From positions 1 through 30,219 of IMG/VR virus record IMGVR_UViG_3300046516_001254: a stretch of 30,219 nucleotides of DNA; one strand, given 5' to 3'. This DNA comes from a virus. Each line of letters begins with the position of its first letter. Within the stretch, counting starts at the first letter, position 1. A program made the position numbers and the translations under genes. Below, one piece after another: positions 1 to 7,993 of the stretch. Below the pieces are notes generated by a model that saw nothing but the letters and a program-made list of their open reading frames with translations, was not told where the DNA came from and ran no database searches.

Positions 1-714
1 TACGACGAACTACTGGCCAACGATCTCTACTCCGACCGCGACATCCGCCGGGTCGCTCCGGGTGACGAGTTCCCGCTCATCACCAGCTCGCGGCGCGCAC
101 CGAAGGTTGCCGAGGTCGAGAAGTGGGGCGCCAAGTTCTTCACGACCATCGAGGCTCGCGACCGGAACGACATCGCGGTCTTCACGAGGAACATCCGTAT
201 GATGGCGAACACCATCGTGCGGAAGATGAACCAGCGGGCCGTCGAGGTTCTGGAGGCAGCAGTCCAGGCCTCCCCGAACCGCCTCGTCACCGGCGTCAAC
301 TGGAGCACCGTCGTCACGGCGGGCTCCACGGCCAGCAACTCGAACCTCTGGCCTGGGTACGACTTCTCTCGTGCGCAGGCGCAGGCAGAGACCGAGGAAC
401 TGGGGATCGTGTACGACCTGTGGATCCTCAATCCGCAGGAGTACCTCCAGCTCGCCCGGATCTACGGGCCATTCCTCAACGACTTGCTCTCGTCGTTGGG
501 CCTGTCGATCTTCGTCACGAACCGCGTACCGGCCGGCAACGCCTACGTCGTACAGTCTGGCCAGGTCGGCCAGATGCGCGTCGAACAGCCGTTGCAGACC
601 ACGCAATGGTACGAGCAGGAGACCGAGCGTTTCTGGACGCAGAGCAGCGTCCGTCCGCTCATGTTCTGCGACAACCGGTTCGCCGTCCTGAAGTTCACCA
701 ACCTCGCCGGGTAA
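1..714 (+). CDS. Major capsid protein (C-terminal part; 5' end outside window)
   Basis: The frame is open from base 1 with no start codon, so only the last 237 residues are present. The product forms the icosahedral shell. The visible part has SDRDIR, then EKWGAKFF, EARDRND and MANTIVRKMNQRAVEVLEAA, a pattern I recall from major capsid proteins of actinobacteriophages. The C-terminus (RPLMFCDNRFAVLKFTNLAG) fits the closing beta strand of the same family. It is followed by small head genes and then tail genes, the normal order after a capsid gene. The stop codon lies within the strong Shine-Dalgarno sequence (AAGGAGGG) of the next gene. Family assignment is from recognition, not a search. The scaffold, portal and terminase genes would lie to the left, outside the window. 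Confidence 0.85.
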   Translation, partial: YDELLANDLYSDRDIRRVAPGDEFPLITSSRRAPKVAEVEKWGAKFFTTIEARDRNDIAVFTRNIRMMANTIVRKMNQRAVEVLEAAVQASPNRLVTGVNWSTVVTAGSTASNSNLWPGYDFSRAQAQAETEELGIVYDLWILNPQEYLQLARIYGPFLNDLLSSLGLSIFVTNRVPAGNAYVVQSGQVGQMRVEQPLQTTQWYEQETERFWTQSSVRPLMFCDNRFAVLKFTNLAG

Positions 715-723
715 GGAGGGAAC

Positions 724-1257
724 ATGGCACAGGAACTGCATGGCGCCGACCCCACCGCTACGGCTGGGGAGGACTATGAGGTGCCGGAGGAGTACGCAGG
801 TCAGGGTGACACTCGTGTCATCCGTGCACTCCGGTTCCTCTACACGGTCTCTCGCGAGGACGCCTCCGGGATGATCGTGGTCGAGCCTCAGGAGGCTCTG
901 GAAGGAGAGAAGGTCACCCTCGAACAGATCGGTCTCATCGCCCAGATGAAGGGCGAGGAATCTCATTCGTTCTACACGGACGATGAGCGGGAGCGGATCG
1001 AGTCGGGTGGCAACCCGGACGAGCCGGCAACACTCCCGTCCGGCGACGTCAGCTCGCTCGGTGAGTACGAGCTGGCGGAGTACATCAAGGGCGACAACCC
1101 GAACGGCAAGGAGCTGACGGTGAACGAGACCGTCGCACTGGCGCAGGGCGACAAGGACTTCGCCCATCGTCTGCTCCAGGCCGAGAACATCGCAACTGAT
1201 GGTGAGCCTCGCAAGGGCGTCGAGGCAGGGCTCACGTCGATCATCGAATCGGAGTAG
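724..1257 (+). CDS. Hypothetical head protein downstream of capsid gene
   Basis: A 177-residue acidic protein that I do not recognise. The ATG follows AAGGAGGG at 713-720 with ideal spacing, so the start is secure. No signal peptide or membrane segment is seen. The middle (about residues 30-85) looks ordered; the remainder is rich in Glu, Asp, Gly and Pro. The C-terminal third (ELAEYIKG, NETVALAQGDKDFAHRLLQAE) looks helical and resembles the short helix-rich tails of small phage head proteins. Its place directly after the capsid gene suggests a head role such as decoration, assembly or connector, but this is positional inference only. Confidence 0.7.
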   Translation: MAQELHGADPTATAGEDYEVPEEYAGQGDTRVIRALRFLYTVSREDASGMIVVEPQEALEGEKVTLEQIGLIAQMKGEESHSFYTDDERERIESGGNPDEPATLPSGDVSSLGEYELAEYIKGDNPNGKELTVNETVALAQGDKDFAHRLLQAENIATDGEPRKGVEAGLTSIIESE

Positions 1258-1260
1258 GTC

Positions 1261-1680
1261 ATGGCTGAACTCAAAGCCTTGACGTACGTCAATGTTCCGT
1301 TCCTGGACGGTGGGGCGGGACGTAGCTACAAGCCGGGTGACATGATTCCCGATACCGATTTTGCGGAGTCGGTCGAGCTGGGAACATCAGCCATCGGGGA
1401 AGACGATTGGGATGGCAAGGAGTCAGCCGAGTCGATGATTGCGAAGTTGATCGACGGCGGCGCGCTCTCGGAGGATCCCGACGCCGAACTGCACCCGGCT
1501 CACCGTCCTGTTGAACCCGGCACTCCTACAGTTGCGGGACTCGTCGAGCAGGCGAAGTTCCTCGTGGCTGAGATGGAGGAGGCCGGGGAGCCGGTTCCCG
1601 ATGAGCTTCGCCTAATGGCGGAGTCAAGGGAGCTGGTAGGAACGGACGACGAGGCAGCAGGGGGTGACGCAAGTGCATAA
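1261..1680 (+). CDS. Small acidic head-region protein, possible SH3-like barrel
   Basis: A 139-residue acidic protein starting at an ATG three bases after the preceding stop. The first 70 residues read as a small beta domain (YVNVPFLDGG, YKPGDMIP, then LIDGGALSED). This layout is shared with the 71-residue product at 8619-8834 (YRFIGPHATVLEAG, LGPGDFIDLD, LVDEGWLIEVD). Such small barrels are common in phage head and connector regions. The C-terminal half is low-complexity and acidic (EMEEAGEPVPDELRLM, DDEAAGGDASA). No catalytic motif is seen. The last codons overlap the GTG start of the next gene, so the two are probably translationally coupled. Function is unknown; a structural role is inferred from context. 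Confidence 0.65.
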   Translation: MAELKALTYVNVPFLDGGAGRSYKPGDMIPDTDFAESVELGTSAIGEDDWDGKESAESMIAKLIDGGALSEDPDAELHPAHRPVEPGTPTVAGLVEQAKFLVAEMEEAGEPVPDELRLMAESRELVGTDDEAAGGDASA

Positions 1681-2305
1681 CGGAACAACCCTCTGGATCT
1701 GCGAGAAGTGGTCGGATGAAGCCGTCAAGTTCGCTCAGCGCAAGCTGGAACGGATCGACGTGCGGCGGATTCCGATCTCACACGGGATCGAGGTCGCAAA
1801 GCTCGTTCCTATCAAGACGGGGATCTCCTCAGCGTTTTTGCGGGCGCTGGTTGGTCCTCCCGAGGAGTGCGCCGAAGTTGTCGGCAACCTTCTCGTGAAC
1901 GAGGGGATCCAGAGGTTGCAAGACCTCACCATGATCGCCACGCCGCTGACGAACCAGACAGCGGCGAATGCCTGGGGTACCACCAACGCCTATCTCGGGG
2001 TAGGCGACTCAGTCACGGCAGAAGTGGCAACGCAGACGGAGCTTCAGGCTGCGACTAACCGCTTCTACAAGATCATGAACTCGACCTTCCCCTCGCGCGC
2101 GTCTCAGACGGTCTCGTTTGCCTCGGACTTCATTACCTCCGAGGCGAACTACGTCTGGGCCGAGTGGTCAATCGCGGCGGGCGCTACGACAGTGTCGGGT
2201 GGTGGGTTCACATCGGGAACGGTGAACCTCAACCGGAAGGTCGCGGCTCTCGGCACGAAGGCGTCCGGTACATGGACGCTGACAGCTCAGGTGACGCTCT
2301 CCTGA
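1664..2305 (+). CDS. Conserved phage virion-type protein
   Basis: 213 residues from a GTG at 1664, overlapping the previous gene by 17 bases; a second in-frame GTG at 1673 is an alternative start. The C-terminal half carries a pattern I recall from many actinophage structural genes: TNAYLGVGDS, LQAATNRFYKIM, FPSRASQTVSFASDF, EANYVWAEWSI, LNRKVAALGTKASGTWTLT. It reads as a beta-rich domain. The N-terminal half (KWSDEAVKFAQRKLERIDVRRIP, LLVNEGIQRLQDLTMIATPLTNQTAAN) is mixed. No enzymatic motif is visible. It could be a head decoration or fibre-attachment protein, because a giant fibre-like gene follows. Its family is recognised, but its exact role is not. Confidence 0.7.
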   Translation: MTQVHNGTTLWICEKWSDEAVKFAQRKLERIDVRRIPISHGIEVAKLVPIKTGISSAFLRALVGPPEECAEVVGNLLVNEGIQRLQDLTMIATPLTNQTAANAWGTTNAYLGVGDSVTAEVATQTELQAATNRFYKIMNSTFPSRASQTVSFASDFITSEANYVWAEWSIAAGATTVSGGGFTSGTVNLNRKVAALGTKASGTWTLTAQVTLS

Positions 2306-2311
2306 GGTCAG

Positions 2312-2345
2312 GCTGCGCCGTCCCATCCGCAAGGGGCGGCGCAGC
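2312..2345 (+). terminator. Strong GC-rich hairpin in intergenic gap
   Basis: GCTGCGCCG at 2312-2320 pairs perfectly with CGGCGCAGC at 2337-2345. The stem extends inward through a T-G wobble (2321/2336) and CCC/GGG (2322-2324/2333-2335), giving about 13 pairs around an 8-base loop. It sits 6 bases after the stop of the preceding gene and ends 11 bases before the next ATG. There is no T run after it, so it is not a classical intrinsic terminator. It could be an attenuator, an RNA-stability element or a processing site separating head genes from the downstream transcript. Confidence 0.6.
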
Positions 2346-2356
2346 GCCTAACTAAT

Positions 2357-2635
2357 ATGAGCGAGACATTCTCCTATGAGAACGATGGAACCTACGTCCG
2401 TACGGGCGAGTGCTGTCGCTGCGGAGAGTGTTGCTGGGGCGATCCCTTTCAGGGCGAGATGGGAGAGGCTCCGATCCCCGGAGCTTGTCCCCTCTTGGCT
2501 CTCGCGGGCGGGCGCTACGTCTGCACCGATCGTTTGAACTCGTATTACCTGAATGGATGCAACGTCTGGCCATCGCATCCCCTGCAGATCGCGGATAAGC
2601 CGAGCTGTACCTACAAGTTTGAGAAGATCGCCTAA
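2357..2635 (+). CDS. YkgJ-type (CxxCxxCC) zinc/iron-chelating domain protein
   Basis: A 92-residue cysteine-rich protein. Cys19, Cys22, Cys25 and Cys26 form an exact CxxCxxCC motif, followed by CPLL at Cys44 and further cysteines at 56, 68 and 84. This order matches the YkgJ/UPF0153 family, thought to bind Zn or an Fe-S cluster. Two aromatic residues lie near the motif (Trp27, Phe31). No membrane segment is present. It is unusual inside a virion block. No Shine-Dalgarno sequence is visible just upstream, where the hairpin at 2312-2345 takes up most of the gap. The stop overlaps the next ATG (TAATG), suggesting coupling to the giant downstream gene. A role in modifying or maturing that virion protein is possible but only inferred. 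Confidence 0.75.
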   Translation: MSETFSYENDGTYVRTGECCRCGECCWGDPFQGEMGEAPIPGACPLLALAGGRYVCTDRLNSYYLNGCNVWPSHPLQIADKPSCTYKFEKIA

Positions 2636-5600
2636 TGGCAACCTTCATTGGTGAAATCTCTGCGTCGGCTACTAGCGTCGCTATCCCTACTCATCAGCCG
2701 GGTGATTTGATTGTAATTGTTTCGCGCGGTCCTACTACTGTCCCAACGCCACCTGCTGCTGGCGGAACAGTTCCCACCTTTGTGAATCTTAGCGGTGCTG
2801 GAGGTAGTGGCGTTTGCTATTCGTGCTATATTGCATATGCTACTGCATCGAATCATACTACTGGAACCTGGAGCAACGCGACGGAGATGATAGCTGCGGT
2901 ATTCCGTCCAGCAGCGGGGAATTCATTTCTTAAGGGTGCTGGAGGCGGTGGTCAACAGGCTGTTGCTGCTAGTATTGTCTACCCGGCTGGTGCAGCCCCA
3001 TTTGGAAAGCTCAATGGAACTTCTCTAGGTCTACGACTTGGTGCTCGCGCTTCGTTGGATGCCAATATGGGCAATCCTCCGACTGGATGGACAAGCGCGG
3101 GTGTTGAACCTGCGGCTCCGAATGGTCTTGTGACACTGCACTATCGCTTTGCCATAACCGTGCAACCAGTTGCCGACACGGTAACTATGGCAACTAGTGC
3201 TCAGGAACGTGCAGGTACATTTGAGATTTTCGAGGGCATCTTTGTTTCGGATTCGGATACGAACGGAGTAACAACTGAGACAGCTACCGCCGCTCTCAAA
3301 ACTCCGAAGCAGTATCTGCTGGGATCTGGGGCTGATGGAAACTTTGCCGCTCTGGCCGATGGAGTCGATCAGACAGCGGCTTCTCGTACGGACGGCTGGA
3401 CTGTAGCCAAGACCGCAGCTGGCAACGCTTCGGACTTCGATGCGGGCACCAAGCAGCTCGCGACTTCTTTTGCGACGGCGTCAGGCAAGCCGTCGGCAAT
3501 TCTGATCGGTACGACCGCTAATGCATTCAAGACTCCTGCCGTTCTGAACGGAGGGTTCGTAGCGGGGGCATGGATTCTTTCATTTGCAGTCAGAGCCGTC
3601 ACCCTCTCTGCGCAGGCAGGACGAGCGCGCGTCCGTGTCTACAAGGGATCGGCCGCGGATGGGTCGAACGCGGTAGAGCTGACATCAGGTACGCAGGTTG
3701 GCTCAACTACCGGGACTCTCTCCACGACCGTAGATGTAGTTTCTACCGTCACTTGGGTTCCGGGCGCGATCACTCTGAACAATGAGTACCTCTTCTTCGT
3801 GGTCGCTTGGGAAATTACAACGCAATCAGGTAGCACCTCGGCCGATGTTGTTCTGCGAACGGGGCAAGCAGCCGCCGGTACTGGAGTCGTAACTTCTTCA
3901 TTCACTCCCTCGACTCCAATTTCAGCGACCGATGCGAACGGGACGACGACCGAATCTGCCTCTGTTGCGGTTGCTCCCCTTACTCTGATCGATGACTTCA
4001 ATCGGGCGAATGGCGCGATCTACGCGGGCGCGGGCGCGGCAATCTGGACGGGTCACGGGATCGGAAATACCACCCCGGCTACTAACTCCGCTGTCATTGG
4101 GAACCAGGCCGGGGTCCTCGCCGCCAACGCCAGTTGCGCCTCGCTTCTACTCATGCAGTCAGACTTCGATATGACCTGGGACTGCGTAGTTGCGCCGGGT
4201 GGCGGTGCGGGAGCGAACTTCTACGTCTGCTTGAGTAACTACGATCAGGGCACTTGGAACGGCATCGCTATTGGATACAATGCCGGTACTTGGTACGCGA
4301 CCTCCTACACCGCAGGTAGCGGTTCTCCAGCAGGAAGCGCAGCCAGTGCCGCGATCCAAGCTGGTGAGACGTATCTCATCTCGAAGAGAGGGACAACTGT
4401 CTCTTTCTTCAAGTCAACTACTGGCGGACCATTCACGTTGATTATGAGTTTCGGCGTAGCGGGCACTTTCGGAGCTGGCGCTTTCGGCACAGTCTTCACC
4501 GATACAACGCAGCGCTGGGACAACCTTCGCGGCGGGCCTCTAGCTCCCATTCCGATATCGAGTACGGATGCGAATGGAGCGACGACCGAGAGTGCGTCCT
4601 TCGTTGCTCAATTGGTCGGGACCGACCCGACTGGTCCGGAGATTGAGCTAGCTACACTAGTCACGCAACTGTCGGCCTCCGACTTGAACGGGACGACGAC
4701 CGAGGCTGCGACGCCAAATACCCTGGTTGCCTCGACGGATACGAACGGAACGACAACCGAGTCTCAATCCGTCAATATAGTTCAGGCGGTCTCAGCAACC
4801 GACACGAATGGAACGACGACTGAGGCGCAGTCGGTCGTTGTTTCGATCTCGACCTCGGATGCGACTGGGACGGCGACCGAAGCGCAATCAGTCAAGGGCG
4901 TCGTCTCTACCGCTGATGTCAACGGGACTGTGACCGAAGTCGGGACGGCAGTCCAGGGAGTCGTCCCGATCAGCGGATCGGACTCGGGCTCAGGTTCTGA
5001 GACTGCGACGGTGAAGGCGGTTCTTGCCGTAGCCGACGGAATGGCGGGGGTATCGTACCACGACACAATTGTCGGTGGCGGGCCATACGCCTACTACCGC
5101 TTGGGTGAGTCCTCGGGAACGAGTGCCGCTGAAGAGATCAGCGGATACAGCGGTACCTTTGTCGGTAGTCATGGAGGCCCAACTCTCGGACAGGCGGGGA
5201 TCCCCGGCGGGCAAGGGAGCACAGCGATAGGAGGAACGGGTGGCGACTCGGTAGCTCTAACCAATCTCCCGGTCGCTTGGACGTTCAATCAGAACTTCAC
5301 CTTTGAGGCGTGGCACAAGCTGACATCCTCGGGCGATGTGGGTCTGAAAGACTACGGGATCGTCGGCGCTTGGCGTAATACCATTGGCAACGACCTCAAG
5401 ATGATGATCTGGGCCGACTTTTTCTCGTCAACCGGGAACTACGGAGTTGCGCATGATGACTCACCCACCTATCTGACCTCGACGGTAGCTCCGACCCTCA
5501 ACGTCTGGCACCATCTCGTTGCTACATATGAGTTCGCAGCCGGTGTTTACACCTGGCGCTTCTATGTGGATGGGATCCTTGCGGATACGAAGGTTCATCA

Positions 5601-6789
5601 GAACCCGTCTATCCCAAGTCCGACCAACTATTTTGAGATCGGTTCCTACGCGGGTGGCACCCAGAACTTCGTAGGAGTAATTGACGAGACTGCGTTTTAC
5701 CAACGTGCCCTCGCGCCCGCAGAGATCCTCAATCACTACAACGTTGGTATGGGGCTCGTCTCCGGAGGGGCGAGCGAGACCGCCACCGTCAATACGAGCA
5801 ACGCGATCTCGGCGAGCGACTCCGGCAGCGGTAGCGACTCCGCAACTCTCAAGGTCGCAGTCTCTTCCTCGGATGCCGGCCTCGGTTCCGAGTCTCAGAG
5901 CCTAGCGGCTGGCGGGCTAGTCTCGTCCTCCGATACGAACCTGCCCGTCACGGAATCTCCTGTTGTACGAGCCTTCCTCACGTCTTCGGAGGTCTCCGGG
6001 CCGACTACCGAGTTTGCGCTAGCTCCCGCAGGCTCTCTCCCCGGCTTCGACACAGGGACGGGATCCGACCTCGCATCTCTCATCGTCAAGGTAGCGGCGA
6101 CCGACTTGAACGGGACGACGACCGAGACGGCTGCGCCTGCCGTCCCGGTCCTGACGATCGATGCGGGAACCAGCAGCGAGAGTACGAGCGTCAGCGTCAA
6201 GCTAACGGCGACCGACTCGGGGACAGACAGCGAGAGTGCGGCGACCGGTCAAGGCGCGGCGGTCTCCGGATCCGATTCTGGGTCGGCCGTGGAGGGCGCG
6301 TTTGTTCTCGTCCTGGTCACGTCGGTTGATCATAACGGTGTCGCCGTTGAGTCGGCCTCGCTTCTCTTCCTGACTCAAGGGTCCGATCTCGGGACAGGGA
6401 TCGAATCTGCCTCGATATTGGCGCGGATATCTACTTTCGACGCCGGGATCGAGACTTCCAGCGGCTCGGTCGTTGTACGAATCTTCGCGCTCGACAGCGG
6501 CACGGCAACCGAGATTGTCACCGGCCAGGCGTTTTCGACCGGCGACAGCGGGGCTGGTCTTGATCTAGAGACGCTTCGCGCGGCGATCAACGATAGCGAC
6601 CTTGGTTACGCGAGCGACGATGAGACTCGCTGGCCTCCTTTGTCCATCTTTCCTTCCATCCCGGCAGGGTCTATACTCGGGATGGCGAGGGGAGAAGTCA
6701 GCTCCCCAACTCTTTGGCGAGACGGGAAGATTGTCGGGATGGCCAGGGGAGATCGTGAGTCCCCTGCCACAGGAAGGATCCTCAAATGA
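2635..6789 (+). CDS. Giant lectin/repeat virion protein (head-fibre or tail-fibre candidate)
   Basis: 1384 residues, beta-rich, no signal peptide. Visible layout: an N-terminal domain (about 1-205); a beta-sandwich (about 220-425, with RARVRVYKGS, WVPGAITLNNEYLFFVVAWEIT); a jelly-roll-like domain opened by DDFNRANG (about 452-637); degenerate 17-19 residue repeats of the form xxDxNGTTTEsxSv; a LamG/concanavalin-like domain (about 807-1035, with YAYYRLGE, WHHLVATYE, YVDGILAD, IDETAFYQRALAPAEI); then more repeats, many with DSGSGS cores, to near residue 1330. The C-terminus has two LGMARG/VGMARG-type motifs. LamG and similar folds usually bind glycans, so surface binding is likely. The position between capsid and connector genes is odd for a tail fibre and favours a head-attached fibre. 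The first part has lower GC than the rest, suggesting a mosaic origin. Confidence 0.75.
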   Translation: MATFIGEISASATSVAIPTHQPGDLIVIVSRGPTTVPTPPAAGGTVPTFVNLSGAGGSGVCYSCYIAYATASNHTTGTWSNATEMIAAVFRPAAGNSFLKGAGGGGQQAVAASIVYPAGAAPFGKLNGTSLGLRLGARASLDANMGNPPTGWTSAGVEPAAPNGLVTLHYRFAITVQPVADTVTMATSAQERAGTFEIFEGIFVSDSDTNGVTTETATAALKTPKQYLLGSGADGNFAALADGVDQTAASRTDGWTVAKTAAGNASDFDAGTKQLATSFATASGKPSAILIGTTANAFKTPAVLNGGFVAGAWILSFAVRAVTLSAQAGRARVRVYKGSAADGSNAVELTSGTQVGSTTGTLSTTVDVVSTVTWVPGAITLNNEYLFFVVAWEITTQSGSTSADVVLRTGQAAAGTGVVTSSFTPSTPISATDANGTTTESASVAVAPLTLIDDFNRANGAIYAGAGAAIWTGHGIGNTTPATNSAVIGNQAGVLAANASCASLLLMQSDFDMTWDCVVAPGGGAGANFYVCLSNYDQGTWNGIAIGYNAGTWYATSYTAGSGSPAGSAASAAIQAGETYLISKRGTTVSFFKSTTGGPFTLIMSFGVAGTFGAGAFGTVFTDTTQRWDNLRGGPLAPIPISSTDANGATTESASFVAQLVGTDPTGPEIELATLVTQLSASDLNGTTTEAATPNTLVASTDTNGTTTESQSVNIVQAVSATDTNGTTTEAQSVVVSISTSDATGTATEAQSVKGVVSTADVNGTVTEVGTAVQGVVPISGSDSGSGSETATVKAVLAVADGMAGVSYHDTIVGGGPYAYYRLGESSGTSAAEEISGYSGTFVGSHGGPTLGQAGIPGGQGSTAIGGTGGDSVALTNLPVAWTFNQNFTFEAWHKLTSSGDVGLKDYGIVGAWRNTIGNDLKMMIWADFFSSTGNYGVAHDDSPTYLTSTVAPTLNVWHHLVATYEFAAGVYTWRFYVDGILADTKVHQNPSIPSPTNYFEIGSYAGGTQNFVGVIDETAFYQRALAPAEILNHYNVGMGLVSGGASETATVNTSNAISASDSGSGSDSATLKVAVSSSDAGLGSESQSLAAGGLVSSSDTNLPVTESPVVRAFLTSSEVSGPTTEFALAPAGSLPGFDTGTGSDLASLIVKVAATDLNGTTTETAAPAVPVLTIDAGTSSESTSVSVKLTATDSGTDSESAATGQGAAVSGSDSGSAVEGAFVLVLVTSVDHNGVAVESASLLFLTQGSDLGTGIESASILARISTFDAGIETSSGSVVVRIFALDSGTATEIVTGQAFSTGDSGAGLDLETLRAAINDSDLGYASDDETRWPPLSIFPSIPAGSILGMARGEVSSPTLWRDGKIVGMARGDRESPATGRILK
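4555..5040 (+). repeat. Protein-level repeat array 1 (DxNGTTTE type)
   Basis: About seven consecutive degenerate units of 17-20 residues between the DDFNRANG domain and the LamG domain. Examples of cores are TDANGATTESAS, SDLNGTTTEAAT, TDTNGTTTESQS, TDTNGTTTEAQS and SDATGTATEAQS, with one SDSGSGSETA unit at the end. The coding DNA repeats the pattern gaacgggacgacgaccgag with variations. Each unit probably adds one beta turn to a fibrous shaft; this is inference. Confidence 0.75.
5763..6640 (+). repeat. Protein-level repeat array 2 (mixed DSGSGS and DxNG type)
   Basis: About fifteen degenerate units after the LamG domain, with cores such as SDSGSGSDSATL, SDAGLGSESQSL, TDLNGTTTETAA, TDSGTDSESAAT, VDHNGVAVESAS and GDSGAGLDLETL. 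Spacing stays close to 17-20 residues, while the core shifts from NG to SG. This indicates repeat drift within one array family, not separate domains. Confidence 0.7.
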
Positions 6790-7508
6790 CAGTAGTTTCG
6801 TTCACAGACTACACACCGGTCCCAAGGTTCGATGACGTACCTTGGACAACCATCCTGATCGAGGAGAGCGCAGCTGACACCGGTCCCTGGGATCTGATTG
6901 ACACCCAGGCGATGGTCCCCATCGACGCCGATCCCTCTGACCCAATCTCTCGTTCGTTCACTACCGACCAGGCTACGCTCGACCACGGTTGGTACAAGGT
7001 CTCGTTCGCTGACTCCAATAACAACATCGTGGAGACGGTACCGACCTTCAACGGCGAGGCTATCGAGTGGGTCCCGACCCTCACCGATGTCGCGGCCGTC
7101 AACTTGATCCGCACCCGGGATACGAACGGGACTCTGCAGAACACCTTCAACGATAACACGGTTCCGACTGATGATCAGGCGCGGATGTGTATCAATAAGG
7201 CGGTCAATAATGTCCGGCCGATGATTGGGACCGACGTTCCCGAGGACCTGATCCAGGAGGCGCAGGACGTCACGTCTCTCCGAGCGATGATGTACATCGA
7301 GTTGTCGTTTTACGGGAATGAGGTCGCCCAGCAGCGTTCGATCTACGCTCAGCTGAAAGTCCTGTTCGATGAGAAGATCAAGACTTTGGCGCAAGCAATT
7401 GCAGCCGAAGAGTCCGGGCAGAGTCCGACCGACGCGCTCGCGGGCGCAGGAACTATGCCGTCCTACGGCTTCCCGCCTGACGACAATATGTACTGGAGAC
7501 CCTGGTAG
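6786..7508 (+). CDS. Head-tail connector protein with N-terminal beta-sandwich
   Basis: 240 residues, starting in an ATGA overlap with the giant gene. Residues about 15-95 read as a fibronectin-III-like domain (TTILIEESAADTGPWDLID, FTTDQATLDHGWYKVSFAD). Residues about 100-210 are helical and match the layout of gp6-like connector adaptors (VNLIRTRDTNGTLQN, INKAVNNVRPMIGTDVP, ITSLRAMMYIELSF-like helix, EKIKTLAQAIAAEE). Such adaptors form a ring below the portal and bridge head to tail. The C-terminal tail is Gly/Pro/aromatic (PSYGFPPDDNMYWRPW). The next gene, a tail completion protein, supports the call. The fold assignment is from pattern and position; a search was not possible. Confidence 0.65.
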   Translation: MTVVSFTDYTPVPRFDDVPWTTILIEESAADTGPWDLIDTQAMVPIDADPSDPISRSFTTDQATLDHGWYKVSFADSNNNIVETVPTFNGEAIEWVPTLTDVAAVNLIRTRDTNGTLQNTFNDNTVPTDDQARMCINKAVNNVRPMIGTDVPEDLIQEAQDVTSLRAMMYIELSFYGNEVAQQRSIYAQLKVLFDEKIKTLAQAIAAEESGQSPTDALAGAGTMPSYGFPPDDNMYWRPW

Positions 7509-7993
7509 TGTCCGCCGCTGCTCCCAGATTTCTTGAAGTCAAGATCTTCGGAACCGAGAGGGTCAATCGCCAACTCTTCCGAGGTGCGTTAGCGGTCGGC
7601 AACATGCAGCCCGCTCTGGAAGAGGTCGCGGACGATATGATGTACGCGATTCAGCAGAACTTCAATAGTCAGGGTCGGCGCGGCGGTGGTAGTTGGAAGT
7701 TCCTCGACAAGAACACCATCAACGAGAAGGCGAGGAAGGGCCAGGAGCCGTTCATCCTGATCGCGACTGGCGCGCTCTACGACTCGATGACGCAGCGTGG
7801 GGATTCCAATCAGCGCCTGGAAGTCACCGATCATTACGTCAGCCTCTCGTCCGAGCTTTCGTACGCCGACATTCACGTGACCGGCGGCGAGCATATGCCC
7901 AAGCGCGACTACACTCAACTATTGACGAGCGACCGCCTGCGTTGGGTAGCAATCTGCGAGGGATACCTGGAGCGCGCGATGAGTGTCGAATGA
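7508..7993 (+). CDS. Phage virion morphogenesis / tail completion protein (gpS-like)
   Basis: 161 residues from a GTG that shares one base with the preceding TAG stop. The middle carries the signature of the P2 gpS / virion morphogenesis family: MMYAIQQNFNSQGRRGGGSWKFL, then NEKARKG and ILIATGALYDSMT, followed by YVSLSSELSYADIHVTGG. In that family the motif covers assembly of the head-tail joint, and the protein acts before head-tail joining. Placement between the connector and probable tail terminator genes fits. The stop overlaps the next ATG (ATGA). Confidence in the family is good; the exact structural position is inferred. Confidence 0.75.
   Translation: MSAAAPRFLEVKIFGTERVNRQLFRGALAVGNMQPALEEVADDMMYAIQQNFNSQGRRGGGSWKFLDKNTINEKARKGQEPFILIATGALYDSMTQRGDSNQRLEVTDHYVSLSSELSYADIHVTGGEHMPKRDYTQLLTSDRLRWVAICEGYLERAMSVE

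Noticed and set aside
10-1167. A 385-residue minus-strand frame over the capsid gene
   Set aside because: It is antisense to the capsid and next head gene, spans their boundary and has Arg/Val/Leu-rich composition typical of shadow frames.
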